From positions 1 through 21,047 of the forward strand of contig JBGCFH010000357.1 in assembly GCA_045106825.1 (NCBI GenBank): a stretch of DNA of 21,047 nt, read 5' to 3'. The position numbers and the translations under genes were made by a program. The notes beneath the pieces were generated by a model. The model saw only the letters and a program-made list of their open reading frames with translations. It was not told the DNA's origin and searched no databases. Each line of letters begins with the position of its first letter. Within the stretch, counting starts at the first letter, position 1. This document shows, piece by piece, positions 8,029 through 15,927 of this stretch. The DNA comes from CAWVWD01 sp045106825 (GTDB lineage: Bacteria; Bacteroidota; Bacteroidia; Chitinophagales; Saprospiraceae).

Positions 8029-9204
8029 CTACAATTTCTCAATAATCATAGCACTTGCTCCTCCACCACCATTACAAATCGCAGCCAAGCCATATTTGCC
8101 ATTTTTATGTTGCAAAACATTCATCAAAGTCGTCACAATTCTTGCACCAGAAGCACCTAACGGATGACCAACCGCAACTGCACCACCAAACACATTTACT
8201 TTCTCTATAGGTAAATTAAATGTTTGATTGAAAGCCATTGTCACAACTGAAAACGCTTCATTGACTTCAAAATAATCCATGTCATCCATTGTCAACCCAG
8301 CTCTTTTCAAAGCCTTTGGAGCAGCCAAAGTTGGGGCAGTTGTAAACCATTCGGGAGCTTGAGCAGCATCTGCAAATGACACAATCTTACCGATTGGCGT
8401 TAAACCTAATGCTTCGACTTTTTCCTTACTTGCTAATATTACGACTGCTGCACCATCATTGATAGTAGACGCATTTGCGGCTGTAACCGTTCCTTCTTTT
8501 GTAAATGCAGGACGTAGATTCGGAATCTTTTCAAACTTCACTCGTTTGTATTCTTCATCTTCCGAAACAACGGTTACACCTCGACGACCTTTTACCTCAA
8601 CTGGAACAATTTCGTTTGCCAAATATCCTTTTTCGGTCGCTTCTGCCACCCGTTTATAAGAATTAATCGCAAACTCGTCTTGAGCTTCACGAGATATTTT
8701 ATATTCAGTTGCCGTTCGATCTGCACAAACACCCATTGCACATTGATTATACACATCAGTCAAACCATCTTTTGTCATTCCATCAACCAAAGTCGTATCA
8801 CCAAATTTATTTCCCCAACGAGCTTTTGGCATATAAAACGGAATAGCAGACATATTTTCCATACCACCAGTAACGACTAAATCGTTCATTCCCAACATAA
8901 TAGATTGAGCTCCTAAAGCAATTGATTTCATTCCAGAAGCACAAACTTTATTGACAGTTGTCGCTGGTACATTTTCTCCAATTCCTGCAAAAATCGCTGC
9001 TTGACGAGCTGGTGCTTGTCCCAGATTTGCTGAAACAACATTTCCCATAAATACTTCGTCAACTTCTTTCGCTTCAACTCCAGCTTTCGCTAAAGCACCT
9101 TTGATAGCTGTCGCCCCCAATTTTGTCGCTGAAACACTCGATAATGCACCACCAAAACTCCCTAAAGGAGTTCGGATTGCAGATATGATATAGACTTCTT
9201 TCAT
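8029..9204 (-). CDS. Acetyl-CoA C-acyltransferase (thiolase)
   Basis: The 391-residue protein has the normal length and all signatures of a degradative or biosynthetic thiolase. The nucleophilic Cys88 lies in NKVCASGMK. GGMENMS follows, then NEAF (with the oxyanion-hole Asn), GHPLGASG with His347, and the second catalytic Cys377 in ICNGGGGA. The enzyme condenses two acetyl-CoA to acetoacetyl-CoA or cleaves 3-ketoacyl-CoA in the cytosol. Chain-length preference cannot be told, so atoB, thlA or fadA are all possible names. The gene is monocistronic here, without neighbouring hydratase or dehydrogenase genes. The start ATG at 9204 fits the family N-terminus (EVYIISAIRTPLG). Confidence 0.95.
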   Translation of the reverse strand: MKEVYIISAIRTPLGSFGGALSSVSATKLGATAIKGALAKAGVEAKEVDEVFMGNVVSANLGQAPARQAAIFAGIGENVPATTVNKVCASGMKSIALGAQSIMLGMNDLVVTGGMENMSAIPFYMPKARWGNKFGDTTLVDGMTKDGLTDVYNQCAMGVCADRTATEYKISREAQDEFAINSYKRVAEATEKGYLANEIVPVEVKGRRGVTVVSEDEEYKRVKFEKIPNLRPAFTKEGTVTAANASTINDGAAVVILASKEKVEALGLTPIGKIVSFADAAQAPEWFTTAPTLAAPKALKRAGLTMDDMDYFEVNEAFSVVTMAFNQTFNLPIEKVNVFGGAVAVGHPLGASGARIVTTLMNVLQHKNGKYGLAAICNGGGGASAMIIEKL

Positions 9205-9567
9205 TAGTAATTAGAATTTTTGTTGTGAAATTTAATTTTGTTGAACGAATCATTCTTTATCGTACTAATAATACATTTATTCCTATCAATAGGTTATGAT
9301 AAAAACCAAGTAATCTCAAAAAGCGAGATTTTTAGTAATGCTAAACATTTAAGTTAACTATATTAAACAATTGATTATCAGCATTTTAAACAAAAAACAT
9401 CCTTTCAACACTATAAAATTCTATGATTTTTGGGTATAAAACAAAATTTATTTCCACAAGATTTAGGAATAAAAAAAAAGGTTTAACAATTTTTTGTTTT
9501 GAACAAAATTAATTATCCATATTTAATTATGAATTAAGAAGTTTATTTTTGGATTTCGCCCAAATAA
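9205..9567. other. AT-rich intergenic region upstream of the thiolase gene
   Basis: No convincing gene was found on either strand; the longest candidate is a 29-codon plus-strand frame at 9422 with no support. A small hairpin, AATCTC/GAGATT, lies near 9313-9331. No exact TAnnTTTG promoter box was found upstream of the thiolase start. Confidence 0.5.
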
Positions 9568-9597
9568 AAAGCGATAATCACAGAAGATTATCGCTTT
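9566..9597 (-). terminator. Terminator of the 9627-10376 gene
   Basis: A perfect 12-bp stem, AAAGCGATAATC / GATTATCGCTTT (9568-9579 with 9586-9597), with a 6-nt loop is followed by a T run on the minus strand. It lies about 30 nt past the stop codon. Confidence 0.88.
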
Positions 9598-9626
9598 CAA
9601 TTTTATTGGTTTGTATTACAACAAGA

Positions 9627-10376
9627 TTAGCCTTTTGCAGCTTCTCTTTCTTTTAATACTTCTTGTACTTTTTGCATCTGTAATGCTGCTTTGATAATCA
9701 TACTTTGTTGAAAATCTGTAAACTCACGATGAGCCAAAAACTGACGACAAACATCATAAGTCGCTGTATTTTTACGCATTTGTGTTTGCGTACGTTCTTT
9801 GATGTGATATTCACAATTATTTGAACGAACCCAACCGAACTCATATTCATAATCTACGATTTTCGAAATCATATTCAATGAAAATAAGTGTTTCGTATAA
9901 CGTTGTAACAAACGTTGAGTATCTACGATTTCCATACTTCTATGAAAACGTACACCTGCTTGTTTACACAATGTTACATCACGGCTTCCACCAAAAGTCA
10001 CTAAAGTTTCTGCTTGTTGATACTTCATAATACCAACCATGAATTGCTTTAGTTGCTCTTTGATTTTGTCTGCCTCTCTCTTCTTCTTCATTTCTACATT
10101 CTTTGGCAACAAAAAGTCTTCTCTATAAGACATTTTACGTTGTGTTCCCAAATCCAAAACCTCGAAATTACGACCAACTGTAATTCCTAAATCGTCAGAT
10201 TTACCATTGCTTAATACAATCTGTAAATCTCCTCTAAACTGTTTGTTGTAGATTCTGATTTGATCGGTTTCAGGTTTGTAAATAAGAATTGAAGCGTCAT
10301 TTACTACCTTTTTCCATGGAGTTCCGCCATAAATATGACCGTACTTTAACTCCATAAATGCTACTGTTTTGTCCAT
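9627..10376 (-). CDS. Hypothetical protein with possible degenerate DnaQ-like exonuclease fold
   Basis: The 249-residue soluble protein has no signal peptide. The order of segments loosely recalls a DEDD exonuclease. VAFMELKYG (residues 5-13) lies where the D-x-E strand would be, with only the Glu kept. VTFGGSRDVTLC resembles the second motif with its Asp. IVDTQRLLQRY and ATYDVCRQFL follow in the place of the third. Because the first Asp and the final His/Asp pair are not evident, activity is doubtful. The central region (~105-130) is strongly charged and helical (MKKKREADKIKEQLKQF). It could equally be an unrelated conserved protein. The gene is monocistronic with its own terminator. The fold assignment is an inference by eye. 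Confidence 0.55.
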   Translation of the reverse strand: MDKTVAFMELKYGHIYGGTPWKKVVNDASILIYKPETDQIRIYNKQFRGDLQIVLSNGKSDDLGITVGRNFEVLDLGTQRKMSYREDFLLPKNVEMKKKREADKIKEQLKQFMVGIMKYQQAETLVTFGGSRDVTLCKQAGVRFHRSMEIVDTQRLLQRYTKHLFSLNMISKIVDYEYEFGWVRSNNCEYHIKERTQTQMRKNTATYDVCRQFLAHREFTDFQQSMIIKAALQMQKVQEVLKEREAAKG

Positions 10377-10712
10377 ACTATTGGGTTTTTGTGATTATTC
10401 AAATCGTGGAATAGATTTAAAATAATGCAAATAAAAAAATTTGTTTTTTTGGCGTAGGATTTAAAGATTTACAAACCATAATTTCTTATGATTCCAAATC
10501 ACCTCACAATTTCCAATTTTTGCCACACTATAATCTGCATCAAAGTTAATTCCCTTTTTATTATTTAAAAAAATATTGATAGAAAATATTGATGCAAATT
10601 GTCTATAATAAGATTATAATCAACTACATGTAAAAAATATACCGTTTCCGAAAACATTCCAATTGTTATACTGCATATCTCTATTTTCAGACCTATTCAA
10701 ACAAACGAGTCT
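10377..10712. other. AT-rich intergenic region between the YhcG-like nuclease gene and the exonuclease-like gene
   Basis: No gene is supported. On the minus strand 10541-10548 reads TAACTTTG, an exact TAnnTTTG box that would give a ~158-nt leader to the 9627-10376 gene; no matching -33 element was seen. A short direct repeat AAAATATTGAT occurs twice near 10567-10590. No terminator is evident for the nuclease gene that ends at 10713. Confidence 0.4.
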
Positions 10713-11690
10713 CTATTTGTTCAATATTTTCTGTAATTCTTCCAATGAAGGCAATGCTTTTAATTGATAATCCGATACACCAATCGGTTGTGACATTCCT
10801 CGTAAAGCATATTCTGCCACTATATTATCCTTTGATCGACACAATACTAATCCAATTGATGGATTATCATTTTTCGTTTTCACTTTGTCATCTAAAGCAG
10901 AAAGATAAAAATTCATTTTACCGACATATTCTGGTTTAAATTCCCCTGTTTTTAAATCAATCGCTACATAACAATGTAAACGTGTATGATAAAATAACAA
11001 ATCGATATAGTAATCATTTGTCACTACTTCCAAATGATATTGTTGAGCAACAAACGCAAATCCTGATCCTAACTCTAACAGAAATTTAGAAATATTTTCT
11101 ACTAATTGTTGTTCAATTTCTGCTTCTTTTGCCTTTTCATCAATCGTCAAAAAATCAAAAATATAAGAATCTTTCAAAGCATTTTGTACTAAATCAGATT
11201 GAGGTTGTGGAAGTGTTTTTGAAAAATTAGAAATCACATTTCCTTGTCGTTCAAATAGATTTAATTCAATTTGATGAGCCAAAATATTTCGTGACCAACC
11301 GTTTTCAATCGTTTTTTGAACATACCAAAGTCGAGCCGATTCGTTTTCTAACTTACTCATCAATAAACAATTGTGTCCCCAAGGTATTTGTGCAACAAGC
11401 TGTTGCACAATTTTAAAATCTGAATACGTTTGAGCAAATTGTCGCATATATTTTAGATTTCGCTCAGACAAACCTTTCATTGTAGGAAATGAGGTTTTCA
11501 AGTCTTTTGACAATTGTTGAATCACTTTTGTTCCCCAACCTTCTTCCTTTTGCTGTTGTAAAATCTGTTTACCAATCTCCCAATACAATTCTATCAATGT
11601 TCGATTTACTGACAAAATCGCTTTTCGTTGACTTTGTTGAATTGACTCTTTTATCTGTTCTAATGTATTATTGTAATTATCTAATTTCAT
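10713..11690 (-). CDS. YhcG/DUF1016-family PD-(D/E)XK nuclease
   Basis: The protein has the two-part family architecture. An N-terminal helical DUF1016 domain (residues ~1-165 from the ATG; NRTLIELYWEIGKQI, GLSERNLKYMRQFA, IPWGHN, SRNILAHQIE) is followed by a C-terminal YhcG nuclease domain (~170-325). Nuclease residues visible are Asp230 in YIDLLFYH and Asp245-Leu-Lys247 in AIDLKTGEF, followed by the hallmark KPEYVGKMNFYLS. Members are predicted nucleases often found with mobile or defence genes; their exact job is not settled. The ATG at 11690 is preferred over an in-frame GTG at 11702, because that GTG lies inside a CACGAATT repeat. The gene lies 51 nt downstream of the recombinase gene on the same strand. 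Confidence 0.88.
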   Translation of the reverse strand: MKLDNYNNTLEQIKESIQQSQRKAILSVNRTLIELYWEIGKQILQQQKEEGWGTKVIQQLSKDLKTSFPTMKGLSERNLKYMRQFAQTYSDFKIVQQLVAQIPWGHNCLLMSKLENESARLWYVQKTIENGWSRNILAHQIELNLFERQGNVISNFSKTLPQPQSDLVQNALKDSYIFDFLTIDEKAKEAEIEQQLVENISKFLLELGSGFAFVAQQYHLEVVTNDYYIDLLFYHTRLHCYVAIDLKTGEFKPEYVGKMNFYLSALDDKVKTKNDNPSIGLVLCRSKDNIVAEYALRGMSQPIGVSDYQLKALPSLEELQKILNK

Positions 11691-11699
11691 TTTGACTGA

Positions 11700-11726
11700 C
11701 ACGAATTTGCACGAATTACACGAATT
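11700..11726. repeat. Three direct repeats CACGAATT
   Basis: Perfect 8-bp copies start at 11700, 11710 and 11719, a spacing of 10 and 9 bp, close to one helical turn. They lie just upstream of the nuclease ATG (11690), within the 51-nt space after the recombinase gene. They may be an operator or a remnant of a dispersed intergenic repeat. Confidence 0.7.
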
Positions 11727-11741
11727 ATTTTTTATACATTA

Positions 11742-12326
11742 TTAAATACTCAAATATACATTTGTAATTCGCTCTTGTGTAATACCAATATATTTTCGAG
11801 TGATTGAAATATTGGAATGATTGAACATTTCCGATAATAAAATCAATGCATCCTCACTTCGTTGATTCACATTATACACCCGAAGTGCAAAAGTTTTGCG
11901 TAAAGTATGCGAACTTGGATTTTGTGTTTGAATATCGAAACGTTCAAAAATCTGTTTGATTCGATTGTTTGCACCAACAACTGTTAGTGGCTTATTTTTA
12001 TTTGGACCTCTCTTTCCTTTGAAAATGAATTGATTACTATCGAAAGGTTGAATAATTAATCTAACCTGCTGAATAATAGATTGCAACTTTACATTTAAGT
12101 CAATTCGGCGAATTTTTCCCGTTTTTTGTTCTTCGATATTTAAAATAGGATTTTCTAAATCTTTCCATCGTAATCTCAAAATATCTGAAACTCGTAAACC
12201 AGTATAAAACCCTAATGCAAAAAACAATCTACTTTCTGCCAAATCATCTGATTCTCGCATAATTGCCAATAATTTCATTGCAGTTGTCCATTTCAATGGA
12301 GCTGTTACTGTTTTTTTATTTTTCAT
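11742..12326 (-). CDS. Compact tyrosine recombinase (catalytic domain only)
   Basis: The 194-residue protein carries the full set of tyrosine recombinase catalytic residues: Arg45 (TGLRVSDIL), Lys68 (EEQKTGK), His140-x-x-Arg143 (SHTLRKTF), His170 (FNHSNISITR) and the nucleophile Tyr179 (RKYIGI). It lacks the N-terminal SAM-like core-binding domain present in XerC/D and phage integrases, which run about 300-400 residues. The size is like that of FimB/FimE-type recombinases that invert DNA. It appears complete, with its own ATG and stop, so it is not an obvious pseudogene. Two palindromes built on ACCGAGTT lie 8-60 nt upstream of the start codon. Together with the YhcG-like gene it forms a same-strand pair. 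Whether it inverts DNA, moves an element or is a stable remnant cannot be decided here. Confidence 0.88.
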   Translation of the reverse strand: MKNKKTVTAPLKWTTAMKLLAIMRESDDLAESRLFFALGFYTGLRVSDILRLRWKDLENPILNIEEQKTGKIRRIDLNVKLQSIIQQVRLIIQPFDSNQFIFKGKRGPNKNKPLTVVGANNRIKQIFERFDIQTQNPSSHTLRKTFALRVYNVNQRSEDALILLSEMFNHSNISITRKYIGITQERITNVYLSI

Positions 12327-12333
12327 AAAGTAG

Positions 12334-12385
12334 AACCGAGTTGAACTCGGTTTTCATTTTTTATCTACCGAGTTCAACTCAGTAG
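12334..12385. repeat. Pair of GAGTT(C/G)AACTC palindromes upstream of the recombinase gene
   Basis: AACCGAGTT-G-AACTCGGTT (12334-12352) is perfectly palindromic around one base. CTACCGAGTT-C-AACTCAGTAG (12365-12385) is palindromic with one mismatch. The first begins 8 nt upstream of the recombinase start codon. A related half, ACCGAGTTCAACT, also occurs at 4687-4699. These may be binding or crossover sites, an operator, or members of a small repeat family. Confidence 0.75.
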
Positions 12386-12394
12386 TACGTTATC

Positions 12395-12541
12395 AAAACT
12401 TTATAAAAATAGTTATTTTTTATAAAAATAAAAGTTTTTAAATTGATTTTTTTAGTTTAAAGAATTAAAGTATTGATTATCAATAATTTATTTAAATTAA
12501 TAACTTTCATTTTTATTAAAAATAAAAGTTATTTAAAATTG
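12395..12541. repeat. A/T-rich repeats in the recombinase/haem-protein intergenic region
   Basis: A direct repeat is present at 12424-12445 and 12518-12541 (core AAAAATAAAAGTT, ending AAATTG). An imperfect palindrome spans 12499-12533 (AATAACTTT ... AAAGTTATT), and an AAAACTTT/AAAGTTTT pair flanks 12395-12438. The region is almost pure A/T, so some of this structure may be by chance. Confidence 0.45.
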
Positions 12542-12619
12542 TTAAAAAATCATGTTTGGTTTTGATTTTTAATTTTACCAACTTTATGTCAATTATTTGT
12601 CACCAATAAATTAAGAATC

Positions 12620-13060
12620 ATGTTGAAGAAAATAGGAATTGGCTTAGTTGTCATTTTAATATTGATGCAATTCAAACAAATTGATAAAACAAATCCTGAA
12701 TACAACGAAACCGAAGATTTTATAACAATGACGCAACCTCCAAGAGAAATTGCAAATTTGATAGAATATGCTTGTTATGATTGTCATTCATATCAAGTAA
12801 TCTATCCTTGGTATTCGAGTATTGCACCGATTTCATGGATGATTGAACATCATATTGAAGAAGGTCGTGAGCATTTAAACTTCTCACAATGGGCAAGTTA
12901 TGATAAAGTAAAAGCAAATCATAAATTGGAAGAATGTGTAGAAGAAATTGAAAAAGGCAATATGCCAATGAAGTCTTATGTAGTAATGCATCGTGATGCT
13001 AAAATGACGAAAAAACAACAAAAAGCATTGACAGATTTTTTTGAAAGTCAACGAAAGTAA
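12620..13060 (+). CDS. Haem-binding domain protein (c-type, membrane-anchored)
   Basis: The 146-residue protein has an N-terminal signal anchor (residues ~4-17, IGIGLVVILILMQF). It then has a haem-binding domain with one CxxCH site, Cys52-Tyr-Asp-Cys55-His56. This fits the Haem_bd family common in Bacteroidota (NPP..-type segment, YACYDCHS, YPWYS.IAP..W.I..HI.EGR..LNFS.W). A candidate axial Met is in GNMPMKSY. It should sit on the periplasmic side of the inner membrane. The family is usually treated as a small electron-transfer or haem-binding protein with no assigned partner. It lies 220 nt before ccoS, on the same strand, but a terminator lies between, so co-transcription is unlikely. Confidence 0.85.
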   Translation: MLKKIGIGLVVILILMQFKQIDKTNPEYNETEDFITMTQPPREIANLIEYACYDCHSYQVIYPWYSSIAPISWMIEHHIEEGREHLNFSQWASYDKVKANHKLEECVEEIEKGNMPMKSYVVMHRDAKMTKKQQKALTDFFESQRK

Positions 13061-13088
13061 TTTATAAAATAACCAATAGATTTTAATC

Positions 13089-13125
13089 AAAATGGTCAAT
13101 TCAGATAAACTGAGTTGACCGTTTT
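13089..13125 (+). terminator. Terminator after the haem-binding gene
   Basis: An 11-bp stem, GGTCAATTCAG / CTGAGTTGACC (13094-13104 with 13110-13120, one T-G wobble), has a 5-nt loop. It is flanked by AAAA before and TTTT after. It separates the haem-binding gene from the cco operon. Confidence 0.85.
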
Positions 13126-13157
13126 AATTTATAGAATTTTCATTCTAATTCTCAAAG

Positions 13158-13223
13158 TTGACCAAAGTCATTATTTGCTCTAATTCACATCATAAAACCC
13201 TCCATCTACTCGTCATACATTTG
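13158..13223 (+). promoter_or_regulatory. Candidate cco promoter with FNR/CRP-like upstream palindrome
   Basis: TACATTTG at 13216-13223 exactly matches the Bacteroidota -7 form TAnnTTTG and would start transcription near 13230, about 50 nt before ccoS. TTGACCAAAGTCAT at 13158-13171 is one base short of a perfect TTGAC-N4-GTCAA palindrome, similar to Crp/Fnr-family sites, centred about 65 bp upstream of that start. A properly spaced -33 TTTG was not found. Confidence 0.35.
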
Positions 13224-13282
13224 TCATTGTATACAGCAAAATACAAAACTTTATCACACCTTTTTTATATAAATCATTGATA

Positions 13283-13447
13283 ATGAATATCATATTTCTA
13301 TTAATTGTTGTAAGTGTTATTGTTGCAATTGGCTTTTTAGCAGCTTTTATTTGGGCTGTAAGAAGTGGTCAATATGATGATGATTACACACCAGCAGTAC
13401 GTATTCTTTTCGATGATGAATTGAAACGCAATCCAAATGAAGAGTAA
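13283..13447 (+). CDS. ccoS: CcoS, cbb3 oxidase assembly protein
   Basis: This 54-residue protein has a single membrane helix (residues ~4-28) followed by the hallmark WAVRSGQYDDDY, which matches CcoS. CcoS is needed for cofactor (haem and copper) insertion into cbb3 oxidase in organisms where it has been studied. Its position, 53 nt upstream of ccoN, fits the usual Bacteroidota order. It ends in an acidic tail (DDELKRNPNEE). The translation is an uninterrupted 55-codon frame including the TAA stop at 13445-13447. Confidence 0.92.
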   Translation: MNIIFLLIVVSVIVAIGFLAAFIWAVRSGQYDDDYTPAVRILFDDELKRNPNEE

Positions 13448-13500
13448 TCATTCTTAATTGAACAACTCAATAAAATGACTACTCCTAAACTATATTTAAG

Positions 13501-15642
13501 ATGAATACAAAATTAGAAACTTTCTATTATGACAACAAAATCGTCCGAAATTTTGCGTATGCAACAATACTCTGGGGACTTGTTGGTTTCTTAGTAGGTT
13601 TAATCGCTGCACTACAACTGGTATTACCTCAATTGAACTTGAATCAATACTTGTCTTTTGGTCGTTTGCGACCTTTACATACGAATGCTGCGATTTTTGC
13701 CTTTGTAGGAAACGGAATTTTTATGGGTGTTTACTACTCACTACAACGTCTTCTCAAAACTCGTATGTATAGCGACCTTTTGAGTAAGATTAACTTCTGG
13801 GGCTGGCAAGCAATTATTGTTGCAGCGGCACTTTCATTACCTTTAGGTTATACTTCTGGTAAAGAATATGCAGAGTTAGAATGGCCAATTGATATAGCAA
13901 TCGCTTTAATATGGATTGTATTTGGTATCAATATGTTTATGACGATTCTAAAACGTCGTGAATCTCACCTTTATGTAGCGATTTGGTTTTATATCGCAAC
14001 TTGGGTTACAGTTACAGTTTTGCACGTTGGTAATAACTTGGAGATTCCATTCACCATGATGAAATCTTATCCTGTTTTTGCTGGTGTTCAAGATGCCTTA
14101 GTACAATGGTGGTACGGACACAATGCAGTTGCATTTTTCTTAACAACGCCTTATTTAGGTTTAATGTATTACTACTTACCTAAAGCGGCAAATCGTCCAG
14201 TTTATTCTTATAAATTATCAATTATTCACTTTTGGGCGTTGATATTTATCTACATCTGGGCTGGACCTCACCATTTATTATATACCGCTTTACCAGACTG
14301 GGCTCAAACATTGGGAATGGTATTCTCTATTATGTTGATTGCACCTTCTTGGGGCGGAATGTTGAATGGTTTATTGACACTTCGTGGAGCTTGGGACAAA
14401 GTTCGTGAAGACCCGATTCTGAAATTCTTAGTTGTTGCTGTGACAGCTTATGGTATGTCAACTTTTGAAGGGCCAATGATGTCAATCAAAGCGGTCAACG
14501 CTATTAGTCACTATACGGATTGGACAATCGCTCACGTACATATTGGTACTTTGGGTTGGAATGGATTTATGACATTTGGTATTTTATACTGGTTGTTACC
14601 ACGTATTTTCAATACAAAATTACACTCTGTAAAATTAGCAAATCAACACTTCTGGATTGGTACTTTAGGGATTTTATTCTATGCTGTTCCTTTATATTGG
14701 GCAGGTTTCACACAAAGTTTGATGTGGAAAGAGTTTACAGCTGATGGTGTTTTGGCTTATGGTAACTTCTTAGAAACTGTAACTCAAATTTTACCAATGT
14801 ATGCTTTACGTGCATTTGGTGGTTTCTTATATATCATTGGTGCGATTATGATGACTTACAATTTAATCAAAACCGTTAAAAGTGGTCAATTAGAAGCTAA
14901 TGAAGCGGCTCAAGCTCCTGCTCAAGTTCATCATGAAAGTGATGGACACTGGCACAGATGGATAGAAACACGTCCTGTTCAAATGTTAGTTGGTAGTTTA
15001 ATCGTTATTTTGATTGGTGGTTTGGTAGAAATCATTCCTACATTCTTAGTAAGTTCTAATGTTCCACAGATTTCAACAGTCGAACCTTATACACCGCTTG
15101 AGTTACATGGTCGAGATATTTACATCAAAGAAGGTTGTTATACTTGTCACTCTCAAATGATTCGTCCTTTCCGTTCAGAAACAGAACGTTACGGAGAATA
15201 TTCAAAAGCAGGTGAGTTCATTTATGATCGTCCATTCCAGTGGGGATCAAAACGTACAGGACCAGATTTACATCGTGTTGGTGGAAAATATCCACACTCT
15301 TGGCATTACAATCACATGATTGAGCCGAGTTCGATGTCACCAGGTTCGATAATGCCTGCTTATCCTTGGATGGAAGAAAATGAAGTAGATTTATCAATTA
15401 CGGGTGCGAAGATTCGAGTATTAAAAACATTAGGAACACCTTATACTTTTGCTGATGGAGATGAAGCTAATGAGGCTTATATGGAACAAGCAGAAGAAGT
15501 TGTTGCTGATTTGGAAGAACAGTTGAAAGAACAAGAAATCAAAGTAAATCCAAAATCTGAAATAGTAGCCTTAATTGCGTACTTACAACGTTTAGGTACA
15601 GATATTAAGAAAACACCAATGGCAGAGGAGGAAGAGGAATAA
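13501..15642 (+). CDS. ccoN: cbb3-type cytochrome c oxidase, fused subunits I and II (CcoNO)
   Basis: The 713-residue chain joins CcoN (residues ~1-475, about 12 membrane helices) to CcoO (~485-713) through a His-rich linker (QVHHESDGHWHRW). Subunit I shows the metal ligands: His60 and His345/347 (low-spin and high-spin haem ligation area), and His207, His257 and His258 (copper B). Tyr251 in YIWAGPHH is at the place of the helix VII tyrosine that cross-links to a copper ligand in cbb3 enzymes. Subunit II begins with a membrane helix (~492-518) and carries one c-type haem site Cys546-Tyr-Thr-Cys549-His550, with FRSE..RYG and QWGSKRTGPDLHRVG around it. The enzyme reduces oxygen with high affinity and pumps protons in the inner membrane. 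Such N-O fusions are usual in Bacteroidota. The C-terminus is acidic. Confidence 0.97.
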   Translation: MNTKLETFYYDNKIVRNFAYATILWGLVGFLVGLIAALQLVLPQLNLNQYLSFGRLRPLHTNAAIFAFVGNGIFMGVYYSLQRLLKTRMYSDLLSKINFWGWQAIIVAAALSLPLGYTSGKEYAELEWPIDIAIALIWIVFGINMFMTILKRRESHLYVAIWFYIATWVTVTVLHVGNNLEIPFTMMKSYPVFAGVQDALVQWWYGHNAVAFFLTTPYLGLMYYYLPKAANRPVYSYKLSIIHFWALIFIYIWAGPHHLLYTALPDWAQTLGMVFSIMLIAPSWGGMLNGLLTLRGAWDKVREDPILKFLVVAVTAYGMSTFEGPMMSIKAVNAISHYTDWTIAHVHIGTLGWNGFMTFGILYWLLPRIFNTKLHSVKLANQHFWIGTLGILFYAVPLYWAGFTQSLMWKEFTADGVLAYGNFLETVTQILPMYALRAFGGFLYIIGAIMMTYNLIKTVKSGQLEANEAAQAPAQVHHESDGHWHRWIETRPVQMLVGSLIVILIGGLVEIIPTFLVSSNVPQISTVEPYTPLELHGRDIYIKEGCYTCHSQMIRPFRSETERYGEYSKAGEFIYDRPFQWGSKRTGPDLHRVGGKYPHSWHYNHMIEPSSMSPGSIMPAYPWMEENEVDLSITGAKIRVLKTLGTPYTFADGDEANEAYMEQAEEVVADLEEQLKEQEIKVNPKSEIVALIAYLQRLGTDIKKTPMAEEEEE

Positions 15643-15644
15643 TA

Positions 15645-15758
15645 TTTAGTTTAAGTAGTTTTAGTGGTTTCAGTAGTTTCAGTAGTTCTTACGGATTACA
15701 ATCCCGAAGTTTCGGGACAGGCTACTAAAACTACTGAAACTACCTAACTACTAAAACT
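15645..15758. repeat. Palindromic element, copy A, between ccoNO and ccoQ
   Basis: The 114-bp element starts 2 nt after the ccoNO stop and ends 7 nt before ccoQ. The left arm is built of repeated AGTAGTTT(C/A) units. The right arm is the inverse (AAACTAC(T) units). The centre is a perfect hairpin, TCCCGAA-GT-TTCGGGA (15702-15717). It is closely related to copy B at 15928-16040. Confidence 0.85.
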
Positions 15759-15765
15759 AATCAAA

Positions 15766-15924
15766 ATGTATAAAAACGTATTAAGAGCCATATCTGATGT
15801 TGGCGTATTTGGAAGTATTTCCATTCTTATATTCTTTGTGTTTTTTATGATTGTACTATTCTTCGTTATGCGAATGAAAACCTCAACTATTCAACACATA
15901 GAAAATTTACCACTTCAAGATTAA
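15766..15924 (+). CDS. ccoQ: CcoQ-like small subunit of cbb3 oxidase
   Basis: This 52-residue protein has one membrane helix (~residues 16-37, GSISILIFFVFFMIVLFFVM) and a short polar tail. Size, topology and position between ccoNO and ccoP fit the FixQ/CcoQ subunit, which stabilises the complex. The sequence itself is too short and variable for a firm match. The frame runs uninterrupted from ATG 15766 to TAA 15922-15924. Both flanks are filled by palindromic elements, leaving almost no ordinary spacer. Confidence 0.82.
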   Translation: MYKNVLRAISDVGVFGSISILIFFVFFMIVLFFVMRMKTSTIQHIENLPLQD

Positions 15925-15927
15925 TTT

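Noticed and set aside
11700..11702. GTG start for the YhcG-like gene
   Set aside because: It lies inside a CACGAATT repeat, and an ATG four codons later precedes the conserved region.
13474..13504. Nine-codon leader frame overlapping the ccoN start codon
   Set aside because: It is very short, with no residue pattern suggesting attenuation; a chance frame is more likely.
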